From Saprospiraceae bacterium (GTDB lineage Bacteria; Bacteroidota; Bacteroidia; Chitinophagales; Saprospiraceae): a stretch of DNA of 64,000 nt. The stretch is from positions 682,001 to 746,000 of the forward strand of contig JADKBV010000004.1 of NCBI GenBank assembly GCA_016714895.1, given 5' to 3'. Position 1 is the first letter of the stretch, and the number at the start of each line of letters is the position of its first letter. The translations under genes were made by a program, and so were the position numbers. This document shows positions 42,953-51,352 of this stretch, one piece after another. A model generated the notes under the pieces. The model was not told the DNA's origin and made no database searches. It saw only the letters and a program-made list of their open reading frames with translations.

Positions 42953-43537
42953 ATGGCAAGATTGATCAGAGTCATTTTATATGCAATCGTTGTATTGATT
43001 TTATATTTTTGGGTAACATCATTACTCAAATCTTATCAGGACAATAACAACAGACAAAACCCTTCTCAGGTTGTACAAGACAGCCTCAATACAACCATGG
43101 ATACATCAGATATACAAAACGGAGAAGACATTCTTACAAATGATGATCTTGTAAATAGTGACAAAATGTATGAAAACCTGGACAAGGCTATTGATCAACT
43201 CGCAGGCGAAGCAGAACCAAAAACCTCTAAGCCACAGGTGACTCAGCAAAAAAATGTGGTTTCACCGGATAAAGAAAAAAAAGAAAACGTTGTTAAAACG
43301 AACACTACAGGACCATATATGGTAATCGCCGGTAGTTTTATCAAAGAGGAAAATGCCAAAATCCAGTTAAAAAAACTGAAAACTTTTGGGTATAATTCTG
43401 CAGAAATAAAAATTTTTGTTGCTTCCGAATATCATTCTGTCATTGTTTCCAGACATGGAAGTGAATCCGAGGCAGAATTGGTGGTTCAGGATCTGAGGAA
43501 TAAGGGTGTAGAATCTTTTGTGAAACAAAAGCAATAA
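42953..43537 (+). CDS. SPOR-domain membrane protein
   Basis: The 194-residue protein has one N-terminal membrane segment (about residues 7-24), an unstructured and charged linker rich in Asn, Asp, Gln and Lys (25-115), and a C-terminal SPOR domain (YMVIAGSFIKEENAKIQLKKL, VIVSRHGSESEAELVVQDL). SPOR domains bind denuded peptidoglycan at division sites. It starts an operon-like pair with the SRAP gene 8 bp downstream. Confidence 0.85.
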   Translation: MARLIRVILYAIVVLILYFWVTSLLKSYQDNNNRQNPSQVVQDSLNTTMDTSDIQNGEDILTNDDLVNSDKMYENLDKAIDQLAGEAEPKTSKPQVTQQKNVVSPDKEKKENVVKTNTTGPYMVIAGSFIKEENAKIQLKKLKTFGYNSAEIKIFVASEYHSVIVSRHGSESEAELVVQDLRNKGVESFVKQKQ

Positions 43538-43545
43538 AAAAAATT

Positions 43546-44223
43546 ATGTGCGGCCGCTCATCCCTCACAAAAACAGAAAAGGAGATTGAAAAAAGATTTC
43601 AGGCCACCTTCTACAGTGATGAATTAGAAAGGTATAATCCATTGCCAAATTATAATGTTGCACCAACACATTATCATCCTGTTATCATTAATAAAGATGT
43701 CAGACATTTACACTTATTTAAATGGGGATTGATACCTTCATGGTCAAAAGACCCGAAAATGTCATTTTCAATGATCAACGCACGGGCGGAGACATTGATG
43801 GAAAAACCAGCTTTCCGCAATATTATTTCGCAAAAAAGATGTTTGGTTCCTTTGGATGGATTTTATGAATGGAAAACAATAAACGGTGAAAAAATACCAT
43901 ACAGAATACAAACTATGGATCAGGATATTTTTGCTGCCGCTGGTTTGTGGGAAGAATGGCAATCTCCGGAAGGTAATAAAATTTATACATTTACCATCAT
44001 CACGGTTGAAGCCAATGACTATATGAAAATACTTCATGAACGGATGCCTGCCATATTACTCAGGGACGAAGAAAATCTCTGGATTGACAATAACATACCA
44101 ACAAAGGAGCTATTGTCGCTGCTTAAGCCTTATCCGTCTGAAAACACAAAAGCTTATAAGGTAGATAAAGCAGTTAACAATGTCCGAAACAATTATAAAG
44201 AATTGATTCAGGAGGTGGCTTAA
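43546..44223 (+). CDS. SOS response-associated peptidase (SRAP/HMCES/YedK)
   Basis: The 225-residue protein is a complete SRAP protein: Cys2 after the initiator Met (MCGRSSLT), NARAETL with the conserved Asn/Glu region, RCLVPLDGFYEW and HERMPAIL with the catalytic His. SRAP proteins form a covalent thiazolidine link through Cys2 to abasic sites in single-stranded DNA and protect them. It lies 8 bp after the SPOR gene and its end overlaps the tail of the TraB/GumN gene by 4 bp. Confidence 0.95.
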   Translation: MCGRSSLTKTEKEIEKRFQATFYSDELERYNPLPNYNVAPTHYHPVIINKDVRHLHLFKWGLIPSWSKDPKMSFSMINARAETLMEKPAFRNIISQKRCLVPLDGFYEWKTINGEKIPYRIQTMDQDIFAAAGLWEEWQSPEGNKIYTFTIITVEANDYMKILHERMPAILLRDEENLWIDNNIPTKELLSLLKPYPSENTKAYKVDKAVNNVRNNYKELIQEVA

Positions 44224-45146
44224 AGTTTTACAGGTCTGACTTTGACACCTGATTTACGGAGTAATGCCAGTACACCTTTCGATCCGCCCAGATGTCCGGC
44301 ACCCACAGCAAAAAAGCTGGTTTGTTTTTTAGCCTCCTCTACCATGATTGGTATCCAGTTTTGATTTCTGTCTACGAGCAAAATATCTTCGAATTCTGAA
44401 ATTCCGCTTTCTTCTTCACCAATCATGTTTACTAATTTTTCAATGTCCTGGTCTTTATAGATTTTGACCATCTCATTCATTTGGTCATCAGCACCTGTGC
44501 CACTTTCTATAGATGAGATCAACATTTTAGCTTGCGCTTCTTCCGGTATTTTATCAAAGACACTTAATTGAAAATCAATGGTTTCAAGTCCTCCGGTATT
44601 TTTACCGGTATTTTTTGCCATTTCCATAAATTCAAATTCATAAGATTTGATATCTCCTCCTGCCTGCAGACTACCCGGACTGACATCACCATAAGTAAAA
44701 ACAGTCAGAAACATTGGCTTAATTCTTTCCAGAAAAAAAATCGGAAGACCTTTTTTCTGGAAAAAATCAGTAACCGTTTTATAGTCCTTTTCGTTCAACA
44801 GGTCTTTAAGGGTTTTGTTATCTTTCATGTACATTTTACCCATCATTCCCATCAGAGCTGCCGGATCACTCATTTGAGCCATATCAATTTCAAAAAATAT
44901 TTTTTTACTTTTGTCAAAAGCACTCATGGTTCCTTCAGGTAAAAAATAATCTTCTGCCGGAATCATGTGAATGGTACCAAAGACGTAAGAAACTTCTTTT
45001 GATCCCGGAACAGATATTTCCCACAATAAAGCTTTTTCGGAAGTTTGACCCGAAGTGGCTTTTTTTGACGAAGAGCACGATGTTTGGCTTTGTAAAACAA
45101 AAAGAACCGCTAAAGTGCTAAAAACATAATACTTTATAAAATTCAT
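44220..45146 (-). CDS. TraB/GumN-family lipoprotein
   Basis: The 308-residue protein has a lipoprotein signal (QTSCSSSKK, Cys at about residue 24) and the TraB/GumN domain: VFGTIHMIPAEDYFLPEG near the N terminus and VGAGHLGGSKGVLALLRKSG at the C terminus. This fold is shared with TIKI and is metal-dependent. Substrates are unknown. It lies 11 bp after the DUF4159 gene on the same strand, so the two form an operon. Confidence 0.85.
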   Translation of the reverse strand: MNFIKYYVFSTLAVLFVLQSQTSCSSSKKATSGQTSEKALLWEISVPGSKEVSYVFGTIHMIPAEDYFLPEGTMSAFDKSKKIFFEIDMAQMSDPAALMGMMGKMYMKDNKTLKDLLNEKDYKTVTDFFQKKGLPIFFLERIKPMFLTVFTYGDVSPGSLQAGGDIKSYEFEFMEMAKNTGKNTGGLETIDFQLSVFDKIPEEAQAKMLISSIESGTGADDQMNEMVKIYKDQDIEKLVNMIGEEESGISEFEDILLVDRNQNWIPIMVEEAKKQTSFFAVGAGHLGGSKGVLALLRKSGVKVRPVKL

Positions 45147-45157
45147 GTATCAATTAC

Positions 45158-45820
45158 TTAAAAGGAAAAAACATATTGTATGAGGTTAGCTCCCATCCGG
45201 AGTGCTTTTGTTCTGACTTCTTCAGGGTCTTTATGAACTTCGGGATCTTCCCAGCCGTCACCCAGATCACTTTCATAAGAATAGAAACAAACCAATCTTC
45301 CTTGCCAGAACATTCCATAACCTCTGGCTTGTTTATCTTCGTGTTTGTGGATTTTTGGGAGGCCGTTGGGAAACTTAAATTTTTGGTTGTAAACTTCATG
45401 GCTGAATGGTAGTTCAGTGAATTCCAGTTCGGGAAATACTTTTTTTATAGCCACTCTTACAAATGGATCCATCCCGTAGTTGTCATCAATGTGAAGAAAA
45501 CCACCCGCAATCAAATAATTTCTCAGATTTGCGGCGTCTGCATCAGAAAAAACTACGTTTCCATGTCCTGTCATATGGATAAAGGCATAATTAAATATTT
45601 CTGCACTTCCTACATCCACCACACCATATTCAGGATCAAAATTTGTATTCAGGTTTTTATTACAGAATGCTGCCAGGTTAACCAAAGAAGTAGGATTGGC
45701 ATACCAGTCTCCACCGCCGTTGTACTTGAGAAGTCCCATTTTCAGGGTAGGGTTTCCGCCTGCAGTGCCGGTAAAAATCTGTATAAAAGACAAACAAATA
45801 AGTAAAAATAAGTGCTTCAT
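45158..45820 (-). CDS. DUF4159 protein
   Basis: The protein has a signal peptide (MKHLFLLICLSFIQIFTGTAG) and a DUF4159 domain recognised by its conserved blocks (LKYNGGGDWYANPTSL, FIHMTGHGNVVFSDADAANL, GGFLHIDDNYGMDP, RVAIKKVFPELEFTELP). The family is secreted or periplasmic and has a fold like glutamine amidotransferases, but no function is known. The ATG at 45820 is preferred because the ORF extension to 45853 precedes the signal peptide. It is cotranscribed with TraB/GumN. Confidence 0.85.
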   Translation of the reverse strand: MKHLFLLICLSFIQIFTGTAGGNPTLKMGLLKYNGGGDWYANPTSLVNLAAFCNKNLNTNFDPEYGVVDVGSAEIFNYAFIHMTGHGNVVFSDADAANLRNYLIAGGFLHIDDNYGMDPFVRVAIKKVFPELEFTELPFSHEVYNQKFKFPNGLPKIHKHEDKQARGYGMFWQGRLVCFYSYESDLGDGWEDPEVHKDPEEVRTKALRMGANLIQYVFSF

Positions 45821-45913
45821 GCCATTTTTATCAATAAATAATATAAACACCATATTAAGGTTTTGGTTGAACAGAAAAATATCCTTCGGATTTTTGCTCC
45901 GTTTATGCTGAAT

Positions 45914-45921
45914 TATCTTTA
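45914..45921 (+). promoter_or_regulatory. -7 element for the speA/DHS-like unit
   Basis: TATCTTTA followed by CTTTGCAC; a second partial -7 match (TACTTTGC) starts 6 bp further on. A TTG at 45894-45896 lies 17 bp upstream. The leader would be about 35 nt to the ATG at 45963. Confidence 0.4.
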
Positions 45922-45962
45922 CTTTGCACTCCGATTTTAAAACGTTTTATTGATACCGTTTA

Positions 45963-47366
45963 ATGAAAAACACATATTTTCAATTAATAAACCAGACTTA
46001 TTTTTTTCCACAGGAAGGATTTGACCTCCATCAGGGTAATTTGACCTTTCATGGAATATCATTAAAATATTTGATAGATAAGTATGGAACCCCTTTCAGA
46101 CTGACTTATTTACCCAGAATAGGGGATCAAATAAAAAAGGCAAGAAATTTGTTTCATAAGGCGATGAAAGCCAATAATTATAAAGGTGATTACTATTATT
46201 GTTATTGTACAAAATGTTGCCACTTTTCACATGTTATCAATGAAGCACTTAATCACAATGTGCACCTTGAAACATCTTCGTCTTTTGATATTGATCTCAT
46301 CAGAAGATTATATGCCAAAGGTAAAATAGACAAAAAAACTATTTTGGTTCATAACGGACACAAAACAGAAGATTATCTGGATAAAATTGTTTCACTGATG
46401 AATGATGGTTTTGAAACCGTTATTCCTGTTTTGGACAGCAAAGTTGAGTTGGACAGATTGTATGCAAAAACAAAAGAAGAAATCACTATTGGCATCAGAA
46501 TGGCCATCAATGAAGAACCTCAATCTGCATATTATACTTCGAGATTAGGTATCAGAAGTGCAGAAATCATTGATTTTTATAAAAATAAAATAGCACGGAA
46601 AAAAAGAGTCAAACTTAAAATGCTTCATTTTTTTGTGGACTCAGGAATCAAAGATAATCTGTATTATTGGGGGGAATTCAGGAAAGCCCTTAAAATATTT
46701 GCAGAGATGAAAAAAATTTGTCCGTCTCTTGATTCCATTAATCTTGGGGGTGGATTACCGATCAGAAACAACCTTGGTTTTGAATACGACTACAAATACA
46801 TGATCAATGAATTGGTGAGTAATATCAAAGAGGTTTGCGAACAGGAAGGCATTGAAGAACCAAATATATTTACGGAGTTTGGTAAGTATACAGTGGGTGA
46901 AAGCGGAGCGATTATATTTTCTGTTTTGGAACAAAAACAACAAAACGATGCAGAATTGTGGTATCTGATTGATAATAGTCTTATGAATACCATCCCTGAT
47001 GCATGGTCTATCTTTGAAAAATTTATTTTGCTTCCTGTAAATAAATGGGAAAATGAATATACACAGGTCAGTATCGGAGGTATCAGTTGTGACCATTCCG
47101 ATTATTATAATTCTGAAGATATGAATCAGCAAATATTACTTCCGGCCTACAAAGGTGAAGAAGAAGAACCTTTGTATCTTGGATTTTTCCACACAGGCGC
47201 CTATCAGGACGCAATCAGTGGATATGGAGGGATTAAACATTGCCTGATTCCTTCGCCCAAACAGATAATCATCGATCGGGACGAAAAGGGAAATATAGTT
47301 GACAGGTTATATCGGGATGAACAAAATGCTGAGCAGATGCTTCAAATTCTGGGTTATGATGAATGA
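45963..47366 (+). CDS. Arginine decarboxylase (alanine-racemase fold, Bacteroidota SpeA type)
   Basis: The 467-residue PLP enzyme has the fold-type III signature: Lys84 in YCYCTKCCHFSHV is the PLP lysine, HLETSSSFDIDL follows, then the beta-barrel blocks SINLGGGLPI and FTEFGKYTVGESGAIIFSV. The substrate end (SCDHSDYYNSEDM, FFHTGAYQDAISGYGG) fits the family annotated as arginine decarboxylase in Bacteroidota. It would make agmatine, the entry point to polyamines. The DHS-like gene follows after 37 bp. Confidence 0.82.
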   Translation: MKNTYFQLINQTYFFPQEGFDLHQGNLTFHGISLKYLIDKYGTPFRLTYLPRIGDQIKKARNLFHKAMKANNYKGDYYYCYCTKCCHFSHVINEALNHNVHLETSSSFDIDLIRRLYAKGKIDKKTILVHNGHKTEDYLDKIVSLMNDGFETVIPVLDSKVELDRLYAKTKEEITIGIRMAINEEPQSAYYTSRLGIRSAEIIDFYKNKIARKKRVKLKMLHFFVDSGIKDNLYYWGEFRKALKIFAEMKKICPSLDSINLGGGLPIRNNLGFEYDYKYMINELVSNIKEVCEQEGIEEPNIFTEFGKYTVGESGAIIFSVLEQKQQNDAELWYLIDNSLMNTIPDAWSIFEKFILLPVNKWENEYTQVSIGGISCDHSDYYNSEDMNQQILLPAYKGEEEEPLYLGFFHTGAYQDAISGYGGIKHCLIPSPKQIIIDRDEKGNIVDRLYRDEQNAEQMLQILGYDE

Positions 47367-47403
47367 CAGCAGTTACATTTTTTTATCTTAAGTTATAGTA
47401 CAA

Positions 47404-48369
47404 ATGCAAATCACAGAATTTTTAAAAGAACATTACAAACATTTTAATGCAGCTGCACTTATTGATGCGTCTGAAGGATATATCACCCATCTGAATGAAG
47501 GTGGAAAAATGATGATCACTCTTGCAGGTGCGATGAGTACAGCAGAATTAGGAAAGTCACTTGCTGAAATGATTCGTCAGGACAAAGTTCACATCATTTC
47601 TTGTACAGGAGCCAATCTTGAAGAAGACATCATGAATCTGGTCGCACATTCCCATTATAAAAGAGTTCCCAACTATAGAGACCTTAGTCCTCAGGATGAA
47701 TGGGATTTGTTGGAAAATCATTACAACAGGGTTACAGATACCTGTATTCCTGAAGAGGAAGCTTTCAGAAGATTGCAAAAACACCTCTGGGATATATGGA
47801 GTACAGCGGAAAATAACGGGGAAAGATATTTTCCACATGAGTTTATGTACAAAATGTTGTTGAGCGGAGTTTTGGAGCAATATTATGAAATTGATCCGAA
47901 AAACAGCTGGATGCTGGCCGCCGCAGAAAAAAATATTCCGATTGTTGTACCCGGTTGGGAAGACAGTACTATGGGTAACATCTTCGCATCATATTGTATC
48001 AAAGGTCAACTCAAGGCTTCCACAATGAAAAGTGGTATTGAGTATATGATGTGGCTTGCTGATTGGTATATCAAAAACAGCCAGGGCAAAGGAGTAGGTT
48101 TTTACCAGATTGGAGGTGGAATTGCCGGCGATTTCCCGATTTGTGTGGTACCTATGTTATATCAGGATATGGAAATGCATGATATACCTTTTTGGTCTTA
48201 TTTTTGCCAAATCAGTGACAGTACAACAAGTTACGGTTCATATTCAGGAGCCGTACCGAACGAAAAAATCACCTGGGGAAAACTTGATATACACACACCA
48301 AAATACGTGATTGAAAGTGATGCAACGATTGTTGCACCTTTAATGTTTGCCATAATTTTAGGATGGTAG
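47404..48369 (+). CDS. Deoxyhypusine-synthase-like protein
   Basis: The 321-residue protein has the deoxyhypusine synthase family core: CTGANLEEDIMNLVAHSHY, ENGERYFPHEFMY region, VPGWEDSTMGNIFASY, GGGIAGDFPICVVP and the active-site segment GAVPNEKITWGKL, where Lys293 matches the imine-forming lysine. Bacteria lack eIF5A, so the target must be a small amine, as in homospermidine-type synthases, or an unknown protein. Its pairing with arginine decarboxylase supports polyamine synthesis. It abuts the LytTR gene with no gap. Confidence 0.85.
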   Translation: MQITEFLKEHYKHFNAAALIDASEGYITHLNEGGKMMITLAGAMSTAELGKSLAEMIRQDKVHIISCTGANLEEDIMNLVAHSHYKRVPNYRDLSPQDEWDLLENHYNRVTDTCIPEEEAFRRLQKHLWDIWSTAENNGERYFPHEFMYKMLLSGVLEQYYEIDPKNSWMLAAAEKNIPIVVPGWEDSTMGNIFASYCIKGQLKASTMKSGIEYMMWLADWYIKNSQGKGVGFYQIGGGIAGDFPICVVPMLYQDMEMHDIPFWSYFCQISDSTTSYGSYSGAVPNEKITWGKLDIHTPKYVIESDATIVAPLMFAIILGW

Positions 48370-49251
48370 ATGTTTTCAATCCTCAAACAACCTTATCCGT
48401 TTGAAACAGAAGTAATTAAAACACTCAGATCCAATCTTGGTCTGGGTGTTTTTGTTTTTCTCTTTTTACTGATATTCCAACCATTTCAACTGAATCATTG
48501 GGAAACCAACCACAAAATCTGGAAAATATTCGGTTATGGAGCAGTCACATTTTTCATCCCAACATTATTTTTTTTAGTACTCAGGCTTTTTTTTTCATTA
48601 GAAAAACTGGAAAAAACATGGACGGTAGGCAAAGAAATCCTTTTTTTACTATTATATATACTTGGAATTGCATTAGGAAATACGATTTTTAGTGCTTTTC
48701 TGGGTATTGTTCGTATTTCTCCCGAAGTATTTTTAGGTTTTGTCCCGATCGTTGTTTGTGTGGGAATTTTTCCGGTGACAGCCAGAGTTTTGATATATCA
48801 CCAATGGTATAAAGAAAAAAACAAAAAAGGTGCTAAGGTTCTTGAAACGGAAATGAAGGTTTTTAATGATGAAGAAAAACTTCATTTGACCACATCAGAT
48901 GAAAAAATTACGTTCATAGCTGAAAATGAAAAGGATACATTTACGGTCTCTGCTAAAAAAATATTATACCTTGAAAGTCTTGACAATTATTCTAAGGTTG
49001 TCTATAAGGATGAAAAAACAATTTGTCATACAGTCATAAGAGGATCGTTAAAAAGATTTGAAAATCAGATTGGATCCACTTACATTCAAAGGTGCCACAG
49101 GAGTTTTATCGCCAATCTTCACAGAGTGGATCATGTCACCGGAAACGCTCAGGGATATAAACTCGTATTCGAAGAAGAAAAGCTTGAAATTCCGGTTTCA
49201 AGAAACTATGGTCAGGTGATATTGTCGTTTATTGGTTCCAAAAAGCGTTGA
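48370..49251 (+). CDS. Membrane LytTR-domain transcription regulator
   Basis: The 293-residue protein has four N-terminal membrane segments (in the region 18-145) and a C-terminal LytTR DNA-binding domain (ILYLESLDNYSKVVY, GSLKRFENQIGSTYIQRCHRSFIANLHRV, VSRNYGQVI). There is no receiver domain, so the signal is sensed in the membrane. It starts directly after the DHS-like stop codon. LytTR proteins bind pairs of direct repeats spaced about two helical turns, which fits the repeat array 14 bp downstream of this gene. Confidence 0.9.
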   Translation: MFSILKQPYPFETEVIKTLRSNLGLGVFVFLFLLIFQPFQLNHWETNHKIWKIFGYGAVTFFIPTLFFLVLRLFFSLEKLEKTWTVGKEILFLLLYILGIALGNTIFSAFLGIVRISPEVFLGFVPIVVCVGIFPVTARVLIYHQWYKEKNKKGAKVLETEMKVFNDEEKLHLTTSDEKITFIAENEKDTFTVSAKKILYLESLDNYSKVVYKDEKTICHTVIRGSLKRFENQIGSTYIQRCHRSFIANLHRVDHVTGNAQGYKLVFEEEKLEIPVSRNYGQVILSFIGSKKR

Positions 49252-49264
49252 TCTTGCTTTGTCA

Positions 49265-49331
49265 TTTGTCCCAAAACCGGATAAATGTCCCGGATCATTG
49301 ATCAATATCCCAAAACCGGGTTGTTTGTCCC
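49265..49331 (+). repeat. Four-unit phased repeat array, likely operator
   Basis: Four copies of an (A/T)T(G/A)TCCC core lie in the same orientation at 49266-49272, 49285-49291, 49305-49311 and 49325-49331, spaced 19, 20 and 20 bp. Copies 1 and 3 share the longer CCCAAAACCGG (49270-49280 and 49309-49319), 39 bp apart. A perfect palindrome ATTGATCAAT (49297-49306) sits in the middle. The last copy ends 30 bp before the -7 box at 49361. The spacing suits binding on one DNA face by dimers of a LytTR protein. Confidence 0.7.
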
Positions 49332-49360
49332 TTTGTTCAGTCGGGTAAAAAAAGAGCCCA

Positions 49361-49368
49361 TACCTTTG
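49361..49368 (+). promoter_or_regulatory. -7 element for the gene at 49391
   Basis: TACCTTTG followed by CC is a perfect -7 box, 22 bp before the ATG at 49391. The -33 region is next to the last repeat unit, so a regulator bound there could touch RNA polymerase. Confidence 0.6.
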
Positions 49369-49390
49369 CCAACATAAATCAAAAAAAGGT

Positions 49391-50689
49391 ATGATTCAAT
49401 TTTTTAAAATCACAGCACTTGTCTTCGGACTTATGACCTGCATTCCTTTAATAGGACAAATCGACACGGTATTCAGGGTTGAGGTCATGAAAAAAAACAC
49501 GGATTTTGCTTCTTTGACGATAGGATTGGATATGATGGCGATAGGAAAAGGCAGCTTTGGATCCGGAAGCAGTCAAATCACCACACCAGCTCAATTCAGA
49601 CCCGGTATTACCATCGGAGGCGTACACTTTTGGGGTCATGCTGATTTTTATGTAACCTTTCCGATAGGACCCAATTTTGGAAAAAGACCTGAAAATACCA
49701 CAAAATTTGTTAACAGAGAAAGTGTGGAAACGGGGTTTAAATTTTATCCTCTGGCACTAAAAGTGAATACATTACGACCCTATATCGGAATGAGTTTTCA
49801 ACCTTTTACTTACCGGATTGACCAAAAAGACTATACTACAGAATATGGTGGTGCACGATATTCCGGATTTGTTTCTCCTGTACAACTTGGTTTGACTTTT
49901 ACCGGTAAAAAGTTTTTGTTTTCAGCAGGGGCCCGCTACAATTGGAGGAATAGTTTCGATTATTATCTGTCGCCGGAAAATATCGTACCTGTCACGATTA
50001 GTCCCTGGAATTTTAACATTGGCTTCATACGATATATGGACACAGATAAAGGATATTCCAGTGAAAAATCAGTTGACCAGCTGAATAAAAAACACTATGT
50101 TTTGACAAAAGAAAAGGCGTTTGACAGTTGGTACGTCGCTTTCGGGCCATCAACTGCCCTACAGATGAGCCGGTCTCCTTATTTGAAAAAAAATGTACCT
50201 TACCAATACGATCAGATGATTTTTTCAGGGTTTGTACCTGAATTGGCAGCGGGAAGATATTTTCATAAAGGCCGTTATAATGTGAATATGGCTGCGAGAT
50301 ATATGTCTCAGCATATCAAGGCTTTTGATACCAAAATACAGGTAACAAGAAGCTCATTAGCTTTGGAGGCCTATCACTTTTTATTTAATTACAGAGGTTT
50401 TGTTCCTTTTGTTGGTCCTTCAGTCAATCTTGAACATCTGACTTTAGACCATAAAGAAAAGTTGAAGGTTACAGATACAAAACTGGCTTTAGGAATTGTT
50501 TTTGGTTGGGATATCAATTTGTCGGATGTCGAAACCAGTCTTTTAAGAACCAATCTTCGATACATGCCTGGACTACATTTGAAAGTTGGTGGTGAAAAAA
50601 TGATGTACGACTATCTGGAGTTTAATTTTATCCAATACGTATATTTTTTCAACAGAGTCAGTACGTTTAAAAAATACAGAAAAAAATAG
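49391..50689 (+). CDS. Outer-membrane beta-barrel-like hypothetical protein
   Basis: The 432-residue protein has a signal peptide (1-22, ending LIGQ) and alternating strands with aromatic ends (GGVHFWGHADFYVTFPIG, FLFSAGARYNW, VNMAARYMSQHIKAF). The final strands (YLEFNFIQYVYFF) are like an outer-membrane beta barrel. No known family is recognised. The position behind the repeat array and promoter suggests regulation by the LytTR protein. It starts a unit with the DUF2306-like gene 3 bp downstream. Confidence 0.7.
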   Translation: MIQFFKITALVFGLMTCIPLIGQIDTVFRVEVMKKNTDFASLTIGLDMMAIGKGSFGSGSSQITTPAQFRPGITIGGVHFWGHADFYVTFPIGPNFGKRPENTTKFVNRESVETGFKFYPLALKVNTLRPYIGMSFQPFTYRIDQKDYTTEYGGARYSGFVSPVQLGLTFTGKKFLFSAGARYNWRNSFDYYLSPENIVPVTISPWNFNIGFIRYMDTDKGYSSEKSVDQLNKKHYVLTKEKAFDSWYVAFGPSTALQMSRSPYLKKNVPYQYDQMIFSGFVPELAAGRYFHKGRYNVNMAARYMSQHIKAFDTKIQVTRSSLALEAYHFLFNYRGFVPFVGPSVNLEHLTLDHKEKLKVTDTKLALGIVFGWDINLSDVETSLLRTNLRYMPGLHLKVGGEKMMYDYLEFNFIQYVYFFNRVSTFKKYRKK

Positions 50690-50692
50690 ATT

Positions 50693-51352
50693 ATGGAGTC
50701 ATTTATACAAATAAGCACTTTTGTCCATGTTATGGTTGGATTTATGGTTTTAATTTTAGGACCAATAGCCTTTATTTTCAAAAAAAATTATACAGTACAC
50801 CGATTAACAGGCAGGATGTATATGATCGGAATGACGATCATTTTTTTAACTGCGGTACCGCTTTCGGTTATTCACCAAAAATGGTTCCTTCTGTTTATTG
50901 CGTTTTTTACGTACTACAGTGTATGTATAGCTTACAGGGCGATTAAAATTAAAAAAGGCAACAGGAAAGTTATTGACTGGATCATTGATATCATATCAGG
51001 AATAGCCAATACAGGGTTATTTGTGTTTGGACTGTATGTCGGATATTCTTACGGATGGCAAAATGCTGTCATACCGTTAATTTTTGGTATAGCCGGCGTT
51101 TATTTTGTCGCAAGCCATATCATAACTTTTCTTTTGGTAAAACCGGAAAATTCAGATTGGTTGCAGGTACATATCGGAAATATACTGGGCAGCTATATCG
51201 GAGCGGTCACAGCTTTTACAGTCAATCAGGCGTGGAAGTGGGATGTACCTGATATTATAGCCTGGCTTGGCCCCAGTTTGTTGCTGGTACCTGTTATCGT
51301 CAGAGAAATTGCAAAAACAAAACCTCCAAAAAGGGATTTATCGGGAACATAA
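50693..51352 (+). CDS. DUF2306-like membrane protein
   Basis: The 219-residue protein has about seven membrane segments with the family's HVMVGFMVLILGPIAF start, the RLTGRMYMIGM block, and conserved His residues in TVHRLTG, VIHQKW, SHIITF and VHIGN. Members are common in Bacteroidota and their role is unknown, although the His pattern suggests possible haem or metal binding. It is cotranscribed with the upstream gene (3 bp gap), and its tail overlaps the glycosyltransferase gene tail by 15 bp. Confidence 0.75.
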   Translation: MESFIQISTFVHVMVGFMVLILGPIAFIFKKNYTVHRLTGRMYMIGMTIIFLTAVPLSVIHQKWFLLFIAFFTYYSVCIAYRAIKIKKGNRKVIDWIIDIISGIANTGLFVFGLYVGYSYGWQNAVIPLIFGIAGVYFVASHIITFLLVKPENSDWLQVHIGNILGSYIGAVTAFTVNQAWKWDVPDIIAWLGPSLLLVPVIVREIAKTKPPKRDLSGT

